Of a stretch of DNA of 64,000 bases, positions 34,517-45,010 are shown one piece after another; positions within the stretch are counted from its first letter, which is position 1, and each line of letters opens with the position of its first letter. Below the pieces are notes generated by a model. That model was not told the DNA's origin and made no database searches. It saw only the letters and a list, made by a program, of their open reading frames with translations. Both the position numbers and the translations under genes were made by a program. Source of the stretch: Cyathus striatus (Eukaryota > Basidiomycota > Agaricomycetes > Agaricales > Nidulariaceae); contig JAOVFP010000006.1 in NCBI GenBank assembly GCA_025738555.1, forward strand, positions 1,984,001 to 2,048,000. The letters run 5' to 3'.

Positions 34517-36078
34517 ATGTCTCGGGCCCGTACCAAAAACTTCGGCAGCTACAGCATTGAGTATAGTTGGAACGATGCCACCGTCAATGACCTTGAGGTT
34601 AACTCGACGTTCGCAGTGATTGAGAAGGCCATCAATGCCGGCCTCTTCAGACCATATACTATTTCATTTGTAGATGTTGTGTATGTGTCTATCCGTTTCA
34701 TTTTTATTGAACTTATCAGATACACAGAGGTGGTATCCACAGAACCACTTGGCACGGCACGGTTGATGACCCAGCCCATTATACGCTGCTAATTACTCGA
34801 AAACTCTTCTCAGACATCACTATAATGAAATGTCATCTGTACGTGGACCCACCGGATGCGCGACATTCCATACATGTCAAAAAAGCATCTCGCGTCAAAT
34901 GGTCTAGTGAGGCTACGAGGGAAGAACGAGAGAGAATGGAAGGACAAATTGCAGATGAGACACGAGATAAGGTGAATCGTATAGTGTCTGAACAACTTAC
35001 GGAACAGCAAGCCCAGGAGGGGAAGAGGGCAGTAGACGCGGTCCAAAAACTATTTCGCTCAGGAGGAATTTGTCTTACCGCTCGTTCCAAGGCCTCTCGG
35101 GCCTCCCCTCAGGTATCCACTCCCCAGATCGCCGCCGCTCACCCCGGGGCCCCCCAAGCCCACCCCGAGAGACCCACACGCCCGGCCACCGCCCCCCACC
35201 CTGGGACCCCCCAGGCCCCCCAGGGATCCACACGCCAGGTCGTCGCCGCGACCTCCCAGGGCTCCCCTCAGAGATCCGCTCATCACACTGCCGCCACTCG
35301 TCCCTGGGCCCCCCAGGCCTCCCCTCAGAGATCCACCCGTCTGGTCACCGCCGCTCGTCCCAGGACCCCCCAGGCCCCCCCTCAGGGATCCACACGCCAG
35401 GTCGTTGCCGCAACCTCCCGGGCCTCCCCTCAGAGATCCACCCGTCTGGTCACCGCCGCTCGTCCCGGGACCCCCCAGCCCCCCCCTCAGGGATCCACAC
35501 GCCAGGTCGTTGCCGGGACCTCCCAGGCCTCCCCTCAGAGATCTAGGCGTCTGGTCACCGCCGCTCGTCTCGGGACCACCCAGGCCTCCCCTCAGGGATC
35601 TACTGAGGTCGTCTCTACTCATCCCGAGACCTCCCAGGCCTCCCCTCCAGCATCTACTGAGGTCGTCTCTACTCATCCCGAGACCTCCCAGGCCTCCCCT
35701 CCAGCATCTACTGAGGTCGTCTCTACTCATCCCGAGACCTCCCAGGCCTCCCCTCCAGCATCTACTGAGGTCGTCTCTACTCATCCCGAGACCTCCCAGG
35801 CCTCCCCTCCAGCATCTACTGAGGTCGTCTCTACTCATCCTAAGACCTCCCAGGCCTCCCCTCCAGCATCTACTGAGGTCGTCTCTACTCATCCCGAGAC
35901 CTCCCAGGCCTCCCTTCAGACATCTGCCAGGGCCTCTCAGGCTGCCGTTTGTCCTGAGCAGACTGCTCGCGGCTCATTGCAGCAGCACCTGCCTGAGAGC
36001 CACCTTATACATGGAGCCGCACGTCACTCGGGTTTAACGCATAGGAGGGGGAAACGGAAAGGACCGAGTCAGAAATAA
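34517..36078 (+). CDS. Proline/serine/threonine-rich tandem-repeat protein
   Basis: No family recognised. A first exon (MSRARTKNFGSYSIEYSWND.., to 34678) can be spliced to 34720 in phase, giving RGGIHRTTWHGTVDDPAHYT and MKCHLYVDPPDARHSIHVKK. A predicted charged coiled-coil (EATREERERMEGQIADETRD) follows, then a long Pro/Ser/Thr/Gln-rich repeat tract and a basic tail ending at 36078. A better-looking donor at 34681 would instead end the protein at about 34792, so the N-terminal half and the repeat ORF may belong to different isoforms or genes. The repeat section has units of about 35 residues (TRQVVAATSQASPQRS-type) and then six units of 18. No signal peptide or membrane segment. Function unknown. 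Confidence 0.5.
35599..35922 (+). repeat. Six tandem 54-bp units (18 codons)
   Basis: Coding minisatellite with unit STEVVSTHPETSQASPPA. Units 1-4 are nearly identical, unit 5 has HPKTSQ, and unit 6 diverges to ASLQT. It is preceded at about 35200-35598 by an older array with a period of about 105 bp. The plus strand is strongly pyrimidine-rich, so all three plus frames and one minus frame stay open. Confidence 0.95.
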
Positions 36079-37448
36079 ACCTAGTCACTAGGGATGCTTC
36101 TTGAGTGTTTCTTTTTATCCATTTTGATGTTGAAATTAAATACTTTGTAAAGTATACGTAGAAAAATTTATTTCTTGTTATTCCGCATTGAATAAAGTCT
36201 GCTTGGAAAGAACATCGTGCGAATCTACTCTTGCGTCGCTACGAGCCCTTCCAGGCCCTTCCCTAAAACTAAGACAACGTCATCTTAGTGTCGTCGTTTG
36301 AGGCATTTTGGGGCGCAATCCGTACCTCTATTTATGTGTCACATTGTTTTTCGTCGGCCTAGCCAACAAATCGGTGCGCAACTTAGCCAGCGTCTGCTAG
36401 TGTCCGTGCCAACCTAGCACCAACGCACGCCAGCCGAACAAAGCAGGCACGGCCTAACGCTTGAGGCTATTTGGACATGCAGCTTCATCAATATAAATTC
36501 AATGTTCTTGTTTTCTGGTCTCATCTATCTCTCAGTCTCGGTATGCGTCATCGATTTTTACTTATTACCACTGCAGGGGCACTGAAACACTCTGTGGTCA
36601 GCCCCGACAGACTAGTGGGGTTTGCTGTCCCGCCTTCACCGGACCGTACTGTCCTCACGACTTGTCACCGCATACTTAACTGCATGTCGCTCGTCTGCGT
36701 CATGTCCGCTGTTATCCTCTTACCTTGTCCTTACCTCTCTACTACATCATGTTGCTTGCCTCCTTTGTGCATGCTTTCTTTTCTTTTCTCCACAAATACC
36801 AACCCCGGAATTGCTTAGAATATACATAGGAATCAATGCTCTTATGTAGGGCATCTCCAGCATCCGAACATAGAGGAACCTCAAGCTTCAAGCTCAAGGA
36901 GCGCACGTTGCCAGCGTCTCGCGATGAGTTGCCGCCGGGCGCGTCAAAGAGCAGAGAGAGATAGACCGGAAGCCGGTCGGTATCGTGGGACTGCGTCCAT
37001 GTGATATGAACGATTATATCGTATCGATATACCGACCGGTCCAACTCATCAAATTTAATTCAGCTGTCCGTTACTTGGAAGTGTCGACTACGTCGACGGA
37101 AACCTTGCTTGCAATAAAAAAATAAAAAAAATAAAAACTTAAAAATAACTAAAATTTTGATGATAGGTCGAAAAGGAGTCTGAGATTGAGAAGCAGTGCG
37201 ACGATGAATAACAGAAGAGGAATGAATATAGCTATGAAGAATTTGAATGTACAAGTAGTAATTCAAATTTGGAAGGAACCCTTGAGAAACACCCTACTTT
37301 TTATAAATACAGGTATCGTAAGTGTTACACCGTTGGGCTGAAAATAATCAATGTTGACGAATGTCGGTACGTATCCAGCGTAACGATGAAAAAGGACACA
37401 TCAGTGAGGGAACAGCCAAGTAAGCGATTCAGCGAAGTGCTGCAATAC
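36079..37448. other. No gene recognised
   Basis: Includes a T/C-rich stretch (36471-36818 is open on plus but unsupported) and an A-rich run at about 37115-37160. No conserved motifs found. Confidence 0.4.
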
Positions 37449-37580
37449 CAAACCCACCAACGATTACGTTGACAGGGTGAAGAGACGGACAGGGAAAGGG
37501 AATGGAAAGGGGAAACAGAGGCCATAAACCCACTGACAATAGAGTCAAGAGGGGCAAGGGAAGGAAGGAGGACGACTATA
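37449..37580 (-). repeat. Short dispersed repeat (copy a), related to 39822-39912
   Basis: On minus both copies read ATGGCCTCTGTYTCC..., then TCCCTGTCC, ..CACCCTGTCAACGTAATCGT-like text and TTGGTGGGTT. The encoded stretches (FMASVSPFHSLSLSVSSPCQ / VMASVSSFRPLSLSIPLPCQ) are similar, but no function is visible. Confidence 0.6.
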
Positions 37581-37867
37581 TACCAATATACCAACTCCAT
37601 CAAGGAGTCTCAGCCCCCACTTCTTCTTCCTCGCGTGCCCGCCTGGGTTGTCCACACCTTGCAAGATGAGAAGCTCGGGTTTGAGCCGTTCGTGTGTGAC
37701 ACGGACGGAGCGAGTCTGGCATATACAGTCCTTGAGGCATTTGAGCCTAGGCATTCGTCTACAACCTGGGGATCACACTCTGTGCACTGTGGAACCTGAC
37801 AAGGGAGTGTAACCGGAGACTCAATGGAATCTAGAAGTCCTGTGGTAATTCATGTTAAAAGTCAAGG

Positions 37868-38248
37868 CTAAGGATCAGAATAGATGCGAAGCACACCGAC
37901 ATCAAAAAATCGGCACTCCCTCTCCTTCTTCCCATCCCTATCGACCTGTTCACCCTCCTCGCCAACTTCACCACGCGCACCAACTCCAAAGCCCTCACCA
38001 CCACCCTCGACCCGAATGCCTTTAGGCAGAGCCTCATAGATGGTCGGGCTAAAGTGGCGAGCATAGCTCGCAGTTTGGAACCCAACAAGATCTGCACTGA
38101 GGAGTCCGGAGAAAAGCTGGGTACGGACGGAGAGGCAGCGGAAGATATCGGAGGAGGAAAAAGCGACATGCATGAGAAACCCGATGGGGGGGTGATGGTG
38201 GGAGGCGTGCGCGCAGGAGGGTAGGAAGGAGAGGAAGGTGGTAGTCAT
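37868..38248 (-). pseudogene. Fragment of GT20 trehalose-6-phosphate-synthase-like gene
   Basis: The frame contains PIGFLMHVAFSSSDIFRCL, SVRTQLFSGLLSADLVGFQT and ASYARHF, matching the GT20 block that follows the synthase active-site loop. YEALPKGIRVEGG and a remnant FFDVGV follow. It ends at 37868 with no C-terminal half and no phosphatase domain, so it is a fragment rather than a gene. Upstream GT20-like sequence lies 1.4 kb away at 39.6-39.76 kb, with unrelated sequence between them. Confidence 0.7.
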
Positions 38249-38324
38249 TTACCCTAACTACGAGAAGTGAGTAGAGAGAAAGTGTCAGTAAGAAATGATG
38301 TACTGATATTGCCGAGGCGTCTGT

Positions 38325-38903
38325 TCAGAGGTAGTAGAGTAAACACTCAGAGGTGAACCATGCGAAGATCCTTGCACCGTGGAGGCTGGAGAGGGGTAAT
38401 GCTTGTTTGGGCGTCTGAGCTGCGGGGTCGTGCGAGGACAACGAGGGTTCAGGAGAGTTGGTTAGAGATGAAGCGTAATGAGGTTTGGCAGCTTGCATAC
38501 TGAGCGGAGCAGGTAGTGGGTGTATTGTGGGGGTAGGAAGAGATGTTGGTACATTCCCTTCTTGGGGCGTGGGAGGAAGGTAGTGCATACAGCGATAGAA
38601 TGCTTGTACCCAACAAGTGTAGATGGGTATAAGACCACAAAAGCCTAGGCATACACCCACGAAGCTTGATAGAGCGACGAAGGATCCGTATCCTGCCGTA
38701 CAGAGCATAGCAGCGAAGCCGGCGGAGAGGGCGTGTAAATGCCAGACTCCAGTGATCCAGGTGAATGTGGCAAATGCCCATCCACAGCGTCTCCTCCAGT
38801 TGGAGAAGTATCGAACGCGAATGATATGCAGACAAATTAACCTCAAAACGAAGAGAAGAGTGTCCAGTCCCCTGATGTCGACGGCACAAGCGACAACTAA
38901 CAT
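38325..38903 (-). CDS. Putative multi-pass membrane protein, unknown family
   Basis: Frame of 192 residues from ATG 38903. It has three to four hydrophobic segments (YMLVVACAVDIRGLDTLLFV.., AFATFTWITGVWHLHAL, GSFVALSSFVGVCLGFCGLI) with Arg-rich loops (SNWRRRCGW), followed by a Pro/Ser-rich hydrophilic tail of about 80 residues. No family recognised. It lies between two GT20-like fragments on the same strand. It could be a real gene inserted there or chance coding potential. Confidence 0.4.
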   Translation of the reverse strand: MLVVACAVDIRGLDTLLFVLRLICLHIIRVRYFSNWRRRCGWAFATFTWITGVWHLHALSAGFAAMLCTAGYGSFVALSSFVGVCLGFCGLIPIYTCWVQAFYRCMHYLPPTPQEGNVPTSLPTPTIHPLPAPLSMQAAKPHYASSLTNSPEPSLSSHDPAAQTPKQALPLSSLHGARIFAWFTSECLLYYL

Positions 38904-38974
38904 GTATAAATCGGGGACGTGGAGGGTGGAGGCCACGTCGATCTAGAAGACCCAGGCGGCGAGACCACTTCACT

Positions 38975-39430
38975 ATGCGGAGAAGACTACACTCTGTCCT
39001 TCCTCATCTATAGCTCCCCGAACACTCTACATAGTGCGACGCACTCGAGTTGACTGCAGGAGCCAGTAGTAATCATCTACCCTATTCCTCCCCGACATGG
39101 CCCTTGGGCCTGCGATAGCATCCAAACGGCGCAAGAACCAGCGACCGAGGGTCTTGGTTCGAGTCCAGGTCATGCATCGCTAGGTATGAACTATGTGGGC
39201 GTAAGAACTATACCGATTTCCCCACGTCGACGGTGCAAGCAACAACGATCCTGCATAATTGATGATGCAGGAGATAGAGACCACTTCACTACGCGGAGAA
39301 GATTGCGTGCTTCCTCCTCCCCCGCCCATGCTCCTCGAAGACTCTACATAGTGCAATGTGTTCGACGCGGTTCAAGGAGTTGGTAATCCTCTACATATTC
39401 GATTCATCCCTGACACGGGCTTGAGCAACG
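38975..39430. repeat. Two diverged tandem units of ~310 bp
   Basis: CACTATGCGGAGAAGA at about 38970 and CACTACGCGGAGAAGA at about 39285 start similar stretches with CTCTACATAGTGCRAYG-type text and end in GCGATAGCATCCAA / CGATAGCGTCCAA. The first unit ends with GGTTCGAGTCC, which resembles a tRNA T-arm/B box. Confidence 0.6.
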
Positions 39431-39599
39431 ATAGCGTCCAAGGACAATCCGTGTGTTGCGGCATGAGTCATGTAAAATGATATAGTACCCTGTTGATGCC
39501 CTCTTCAGATCAGCTACAGTTTCAAAGAAGACAATAGGAAGAACACAAAGAAAAAGATGTACCTTCGTCGTAGACTTGTAACTTTCCACAATCCCCCAT

Positions 39600-39760
39600 A
39601 TCGCCGCAATCGTACCCCTTATAAGCCACATGAGCAGTATGCGACCCCGTAGCAGTGGTCGCAGCGTGATCGGCCCTCAGGCCCTTGCCAAAGCCATCGG
39701 TAGCGGTACCCAGAGTGCCGACCCAGAGCTTCTTCTTCATGCAGTCGCTACTCCCACTAT
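39600..39760 (-). pseudogene. N-terminal fragment of GT20 trehalose-6-phosphate-synthase-like gene
   Basis: Minus-strand KKKLWVGTLGTATDGFGKG resembles the conserved N-terminal LWVGTLGT.TD block of the Tps family. Codons after GLRAD diverge and no further conserved block follows until 38.2 kb. Together with 37868-38248 it suggests one gene broken by insertion and decay. Confidence 0.55.
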
Positions 39761-39821
39761 TGACAGGGTGGGGGGATAGATAGAGAATGGACAACAAGGG
39801 TCCAATGACATATACAACCCA

Positions 39822-39912
39822 CCAACGATCATGTTGACAAGGTAAAGGGATGGACAGGGAAAGAGGACGAAAAGAGGAGACAGAGGCCATGACCCCACCG
39901 CGTCGAGAGGGG
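39822..39912 (-). repeat. Short dispersed repeat (copy b)
   Basis: Counterpart of 37449-37580, in the same orientation, about 2.35 kb apart. The stretch 39913-40267 is AT-rich and holds no recognised gene. Confidence 0.55.
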
Positions 39913-40267
39913 TAAGATTTAAATGTAGTAAATTACATAATATTTTATACTACTTTAAATACACTGAAAGCATTAAAATAAAATAGACACTAAAAATTGA
40001 AAGAAGTGCGTGGAAAGTACACGCAATATACACAGAACATACAGATTTATTTGGAAGAATACATAAACCCGACATAAATACGAAGCTACACAACGGGCAC
40101 GGAGCGGCGGCAGGAGGTATGGTTTGAAGGTCACGCGACCCAATTCGTTCGGCGTTTGCAAGCGAGCATCTGAAATCGAGCCTCGGACGTCTCGTCAACC
40201 GTAAACCTTGGCAAGCAAGGTAATTATGCAGACAAATGGGGGAAGATGACGTGTATCCTTATATCCG

Positions 40268-40318
40268 TATATAAATCAGTAGGGTCGGCACTTTCCCTCA
40301 CTTTCCCTCACTTTCCCT
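40268..40318 (+). promoter_or_regulatory. TATA-like box and triple 10-bp pyrimidine repeat
   Basis: TATATAAA at 40268-40275 is followed by three CTTTCCCTCA units at 40291-40318, ending about 40 bases before the ATG of the SRPK-like kinase. CT-rich leader tracts are typical of well-expressed fungal promoters. The placement is suggestive; function is inferred. Confidence 0.5.
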
Positions 40319-40357
40319 GTAACAGGCCCTCAGTCTTTGCGACTACGGCATTTCCTC

Positions 40358-41943
40358 ATGTCATCAACGAACCAAAGAGACTATGCCCCATTTTTTGGCG
40401 CCGAAAACATGAACCGCTATCGCGAAGGGGGTCTCCCTCCCGTCTATATTGAGGATATTTTTGATGACCGTTACCGCGTCATCAATAAACTAGGATACGG
40501 AGCCCGCAGCACCGTATGGCTCGTCGAAGACCTCACCTCCGGACGTTTTGTTTCTCTTAAAGTGCTTTCGTCTGATTTATCAGCCGTCTCTGATGAAATA
40601 TATGTCTCACATTATCTCAAATTGCTACAAGAGCAACCTAGCAACCATCCTGGCAAGGAGCATGTTATCCAGATCCTCGATACGTTCGTTATTGATGGCC
40701 CGAACGGTACACACCATTGTATTGTTACAGAACTTCTCGGCCCAAGCTTAGCAGACCATATCAGTCATGCCCGCGAAAACGGCGAGCTACGCCAACCATC
40801 GAGACCATCGAGTATAGTTAAGAAAATGGCTGCTCAGGTTGCACTCGGCGTCGCGTATCTTCACCAGTGTGGAATTTCTCATGGGGGTATGTAGTCATTA
40901 TACTCTATAACACGTCTTAATCCACTTATGTGTTCTGTTAAGACCTTCATCTAGGAAACGTTATATTCTATTCTTCTGAATTACAGCATGCGTCTCTGAG
41001 TGAGCTGGAAGAGATTTTTGGTCGAGCTATAGTTGAGACCATTACCTATATGGACGATGACACTCCTGTACCCCCATCTGCGCACCTTCCGCCGAAGGCA
41101 GTCATCGTTCCCGATAGGCCACGGGCTCTCGAGATCTGTCTGTCTTCGTGGGACAAAGTTCACGCCAAGATATGTGACTTCGGAGAAGCGTACATTTCGA
41201 ACCTTTCGCCATTTGTAGCGCCAGCAGAGAACGGATTGCATATACCTCGCCCCTACGCAGCTCCGGAAGTAATCTTTCATGATATCTCTTCTCCCACTCC
41301 TTCTATGGACATCTGGGCTTTAGCAGTTCTTTTGCTCACAAACATAAACCTGTTCACACCTTTTTTTTCGATGTTCGGAGATGAAAATGAGGTGATTCGA
41401 GGTATTGTAGTGCGCATTGGAAAGCTTCCGGATAGATGGTGGACACGGTGGAATGATCGCGCGAAATTCTTTAATGAAAATGGGGAACTCCTAGGCAAGT
41501 GTTGGGTATCAACGAATCTAGGCATCAAACCTAATTCCGGTGGTTATAATGAAGAGGAGGTATGCATATTCAATAGTCTGTTGGAAAGGATGCTCCGCTA
41601 TGATGCGGAGGAGAGGGTCTCTGCGCACGAAGTTGCAAGAACTCTAGCTGATCTTTGGCTTCCTGGAGTATCGAGCTTTTTTCAGGAGAGAAAGACGACG
41701 AACGTACTTTATAATGATGAAAGGTACAGGCCCGTTGGTGTGGATGAAGTTGAAAGGATGCTGGCCGATCTTAGGCCTCCTGGAGCATCGAACGAACAAG
41801 AGGTGATCTTACTTTATAACGAAGAGGACAAGGCTGGTGCAGACGAAGTTGCCGAAACGTTGGCTGATATTTCTTCACTTCCCGCCGCTTTGAGTTCCTT
41901 CCAGACAGAACCAGATTTGAGACAAATGATAGGCGTACTTTAA
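40358..41943 (+). CDS. SRPK-like protein kinase
   Basis: Two exons (40358-40886, 40943-41943) give 509 residues with intact phase. N-lobe: VIEDIFDDRYRVINKLGYGA-like start (DRYRVINKLGYGARSTVWL), RFVSLKV with the ATP Lys, and LGPSLADHI in the hinge. The catalytic loop reads HGDLHLGN, spliced inside the motif (HG|DLHLGN), as in Agaricomycete SRPK-like kinases where Gly replaces the Arg of HRD. A spacer of about 60 residues precedes ICDFGEAY, then RPYAAPEVIF and DIWALAVLLL. The C-terminal part has two related segments, EVARTLADLWLPGVSSF and EVERMLADLRPPGASNE, with a third partial one (EVAETLADIS): internal repeats. SR-protein kinases phosphorylate splicing factors, but in this expanded group the target is unknown. 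Confidence 0.88.
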
Positions 41944-42264
41944 GGTTTCATGCCACCATCATCGGCTGAGTTGGTAGGGTTAGTAGGGCTTTCAATTTTT
42001 CGCGTGCAACTAATAACACTAGTGTTCACTGATACAATACTGACGTCGTAGCTCATTTTCTTGGAACGTAAAGTACAACTCCGATGTACTACGTGTTAAT
42101 TAACATAAAACTGATAGTTTCTGATCTGTAATAAGCTGACGATGAATTTCCCACAACTTATTTGTAACAATGGATGTTTTTTATTTATTTTACGTTTTGA
42201 GTTTATCGTGCTACTACTGTGAAGTTATTGGTGTTATCGTACCGGCGCCAACGGATGGCCGAGA
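41944..42264. other. No gene recognised
   Basis: AT-rich 3' flank of the SRPK-like kinase up to the breakpoint of the inverted GH78/AA9 block. Confidence 0.5.
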
Positions 42265-42450
42265 CCCATCGTGATCAGGAACACGGATTCCATTTATATG
42301 GCCTTGAGAGACGCCATTTACATACACCTCCTAGATAGCAGGGAGTGAGTCTATTTACGATAGAACATTTGGGTACAAACATACCTGGAAGATGGTATGC
42401 GCAGAAGCAGAACCTGCAAACAATAACGCCAAAGAAGCTACTCCGAACAT
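42265..42450 (-). pseudogene. 5' fragment of AA9 LPMO (inverted duplicate)
   Basis: From ATG 42450 on minus the sequence matches the first two exons and first intron of the AA9 gene at 3657 ([18 protein letters not shown]..). It then stops matching exactly after GATGGG, the last bases of exon 2. The catalytic second His and everything after it are absent. Upstream non-coding sequence to about 43.1 kb is also shared. Confidence 0.85.
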
Positions 42451-43099
42451 ATTGACTAGATCGCAAGAGAGGACGTTAAAGACCACTAAGAGCCATGCTC
42501 GAATTATATCCAAACTTTAGCATGCTCAAACAAGATACCAAAGCGCAAGATGCGGTAATCCTTTCTTCAGGGAGTATATTGGATAAAGCCTGGGACGCCA
42601 TGTCGCAAACCTTCGTCGCCGTCATATCTATGAAAGAAGCACCAGCCTAACACTGAACCAGGTAGATACGAAGAGGTAGAGGATTTCATTCGTTATGAGG
42701 ATATCGGAGAGTGAGAATTTCCAGAGAAATGTCCGCGAGCATTCGCGTCCTGCGGAGCCGAAGCATTTATAGACATCTAAAAATGTGCTTCACAAGCAAC
42801 GCGTTCTCTAAAATGGCACGTCATGACGCTTTTAGTTAATCTTCAGCTCTAATTTCTGCACTGTCCAATCAAGCCATTCAGCCGTGTGGAGATATGTTCT
42901 GATCAATTCCAAGAAGACATAACGCCTGAGCCGACCTTATGACGTTGTAAAATTCCGAAAAAGAACAGATGATACTAATTAAAAACCACAGTAACTGTAA
43001 AGGGAGCTATTTATACATACCTCTATTTTGAGAGCCTGCTTAGACTTTAGTGTACCTAGCGCAGATAATCAGGAACAAGAATGTTCGTCAATAGTGTTA

Positions 43100-44739
43100 C
43101 ACCGCTGTTTCTTCCTTTAGGGAGTCGTGGTATCGAAATAATCTTCGTTGTCCACAGCTAAATCGATCATGTGAAAGCAATGTTCATCCAATTCACTTAC
43201 TCCACTCCACCCATTTATCCGACAAAAACAAAAGAATACTTCCCCCAGCAACAGTCTCCATCTCCATCTCCCCAACCCCCTTCTGCTGCCCACTCTCATC
43301 CATAACCGTCACAACACTCATCCTAGGGGGAGGCTCCACAACCCCATTCGTCCCTTTCGGCGTATCAATGCTTAACCGAAGCGTATTACCCTCCAACGAC
43401 CACTTTATGCCAAACCACCCAAGTGCCGCCTTGGGGAGATGTAACAGTCAGCCCGAGGACGTAAGATGTGAGTACGGAAGTTGGGCCTGCGCTCCATCCA
43501 TGTGCGTGAGGTGTATGCGGGATCGTCGTTGTACCTTGGTAGTATCGATAGCTAAGACATACATAAGAACTTCTTAAAGATATATAGGAGGGAAACGCTT
43601 ACGCTAATGATCCATTACCCGTAAACCCTTCCAACAACGTGCTCTGCACAGACAGATTTGTATAGAGCATATACCCCCAACAAGATCAAGCGCGCGCGCA
43701 TCATTGCCAGCTTTAAAGTGGGCTTGCAGCTCAAATCCACTGATAAACGGACTGATCGTATCCGGAAACTCCGGTGCAACAGGGCCCAGCTCATTCCAAC
43801 TGTTCACCAACCCATCGCTCACCCTCTTCGCCTGGTCCGCGCTTAAAGCTAGGTTATACAATACCGCAAATGAATTGGCGTCCTGGGGACAAAGGGTGGT
43901 AGTCTGATTGTCCCTGTACATTCCTACGCTGTCTACCCAGAACGCGTCGTTGAATTTGGCTTTGAGTGCAGTGGCATTTGCTGACCATGCGCTAGCGAGG
44001 GAGGTGCTGTTTAGGTGGGAGACGAGATCTGCTGCGGTGGTTAGAACCTATCAATCCAATTCGTCAGCCAAAGTTCCTCTGCTGGGGTAGAAGAAAAAAG
44101 CACCCTGTAAAGCAACGCGTTGCCTTCAGCATTATACCCTCCACCTCCCAACCTTGCCCGGTCCCTAAGCCTCGTGATATTAATTAACCCCGTCTTATCC
44201 ACCTTCCCCTCAAGAAACGCAACCGCCTTGGTATAGTTGCTCCATGCCTGCTGTAGCCACGCAATATCCTCAGAATAGAGGCAATAGCTGTCTATATCCC
44301 ACGATTAGCATTTCTCAGGATAAAGGAGGAGAGAATACGTACGGGTACCAATCAACGTCCACGCATGGTAGGTATCCGATCTTGTCTGGCTCAACGGCGG
44401 GCCAGACTCGGGAAGCGCACCCGTTTTAGGGTTTATAGCAGCGAACATGGTTGAGAGCGCGTTGCGCGTTGGTAGGAGGTCGTTGGTAGATACGAATTGG
44501 GCGGGGACGGCTATACCCATGTCACCTGGCCATACTGCTCTGCAGGTAGAAGAGGGGCTAGATGAGGAAGATGGGAGGGATAAGGGAGGGTGCACCTGTC
44601 GCGTTTTGCGCCGTCTACAATGATGGGGCCAGCTACACCTAGAGTTGCATTGTTCGCCCAAGCTAGAAGATGCGTGAGTTAGAGGAAAGTCAACGTTGAA
44701 CGAGTAGAGATCACGTACTTCCCGGAGGCGCGAAAGGCA
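43100..44739 (-). pseudogene. GH78-like six-hairpin glycosidase, 5'-truncated copy
   Basis: Contains the blocks WANNATLG, GDMGIAVPAQFVSTNDLLPT, PPLSQTRSDTYHAWTLIGT, MYRDNQTTTLCPQDANSFAV, ISPFISGFELQAHF and the C-terminal MDESGQQKGVGEMEMETVAGG. The N-terminal domain and signal peptide are missing because the copy starts inside the gene. A 10-base deletion at about 43682 (relative to TGAGGAGGAC in the other copy) shifts the frame after ARALDLV. The two copies carry different lesions: this one keeps GTAGGAATG, intact, where the first copy lost an A. Confidence 0.85.
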
Positions 44740-45010
44740 GTGTAAAATCAAGCTTTTATCACGATTAACAATCACTTCAATGACGGGACTACCATCAGCT
44801 CGCCACTCAGAAAATAGAACGGTGCGACCTCCGTCTCGTCGTCGGTGTTTATCATATATTATGTGTCAGTGTCACCTTAAATATGATAGGAAACGCAGCT
44901 GCATGTTCTTCCTTGACATGAGGTTAACGAACAACGCAAGATCGAGCTGGCACGCACGGAGGTGCGGATGCTACAAGGTAGGTGCGGTACAAGTGAAGCA
45001 AGATGCAAAT
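44740..45010 (-). repeat. Dispersed repeat, copy 3 (inverted)
   Basis: The reverse complement matches 15.10-15.375 and 18.13-18.44 kb: GTTCGTTAACCTCATGTC, AAGGTGACACTGACAC, GACGACGAGACGGAGGTCGC, GTGATAAAAGCTTGATTTTAC. It abuts the broken GH78 copy. The stretch 45011-45479 holds no recognised gene. Confidence 0.7.

Larger units (their letters stand above)
42265..44739 (-). repeat. Inverted copy of the 1264-3839 block (GH78-like 3' part plus AA9 5' part)
   Basis: About 2.5 kb matches 1264-3839 in reverse orientation, around 40 kb away. Ends are sharp: at 42265 (exon 2 border of AA9) and at 44739, where GH78 sequence (TGCCTTTCGCGCC) joins a dispersed repeat also found at 15.1 and 18.1 kb. Confidence 0.9.

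Noticed and set aside
35059..35892. Minus-strand Gly-rich repeat frame (277 codons)
   Set aside because: Antisense of the minisatellite; open only because the repeat lacks stops in several frames. The plus-strand frame has non-repeat flanks that look coding.
35200..35922. Could be mistaken for a CRISPR-like array
   Set aside because: Units are directly adjacent coding repeats without spacers, in a eukaryotic genome.
39120..39190. tRNA-like GGTTCGAGTCC with a pairing T-stem
   Set aside because: No matching acceptor, D or anticodon stems could be folded around it; at most a tRNA-derived repeat fragment.
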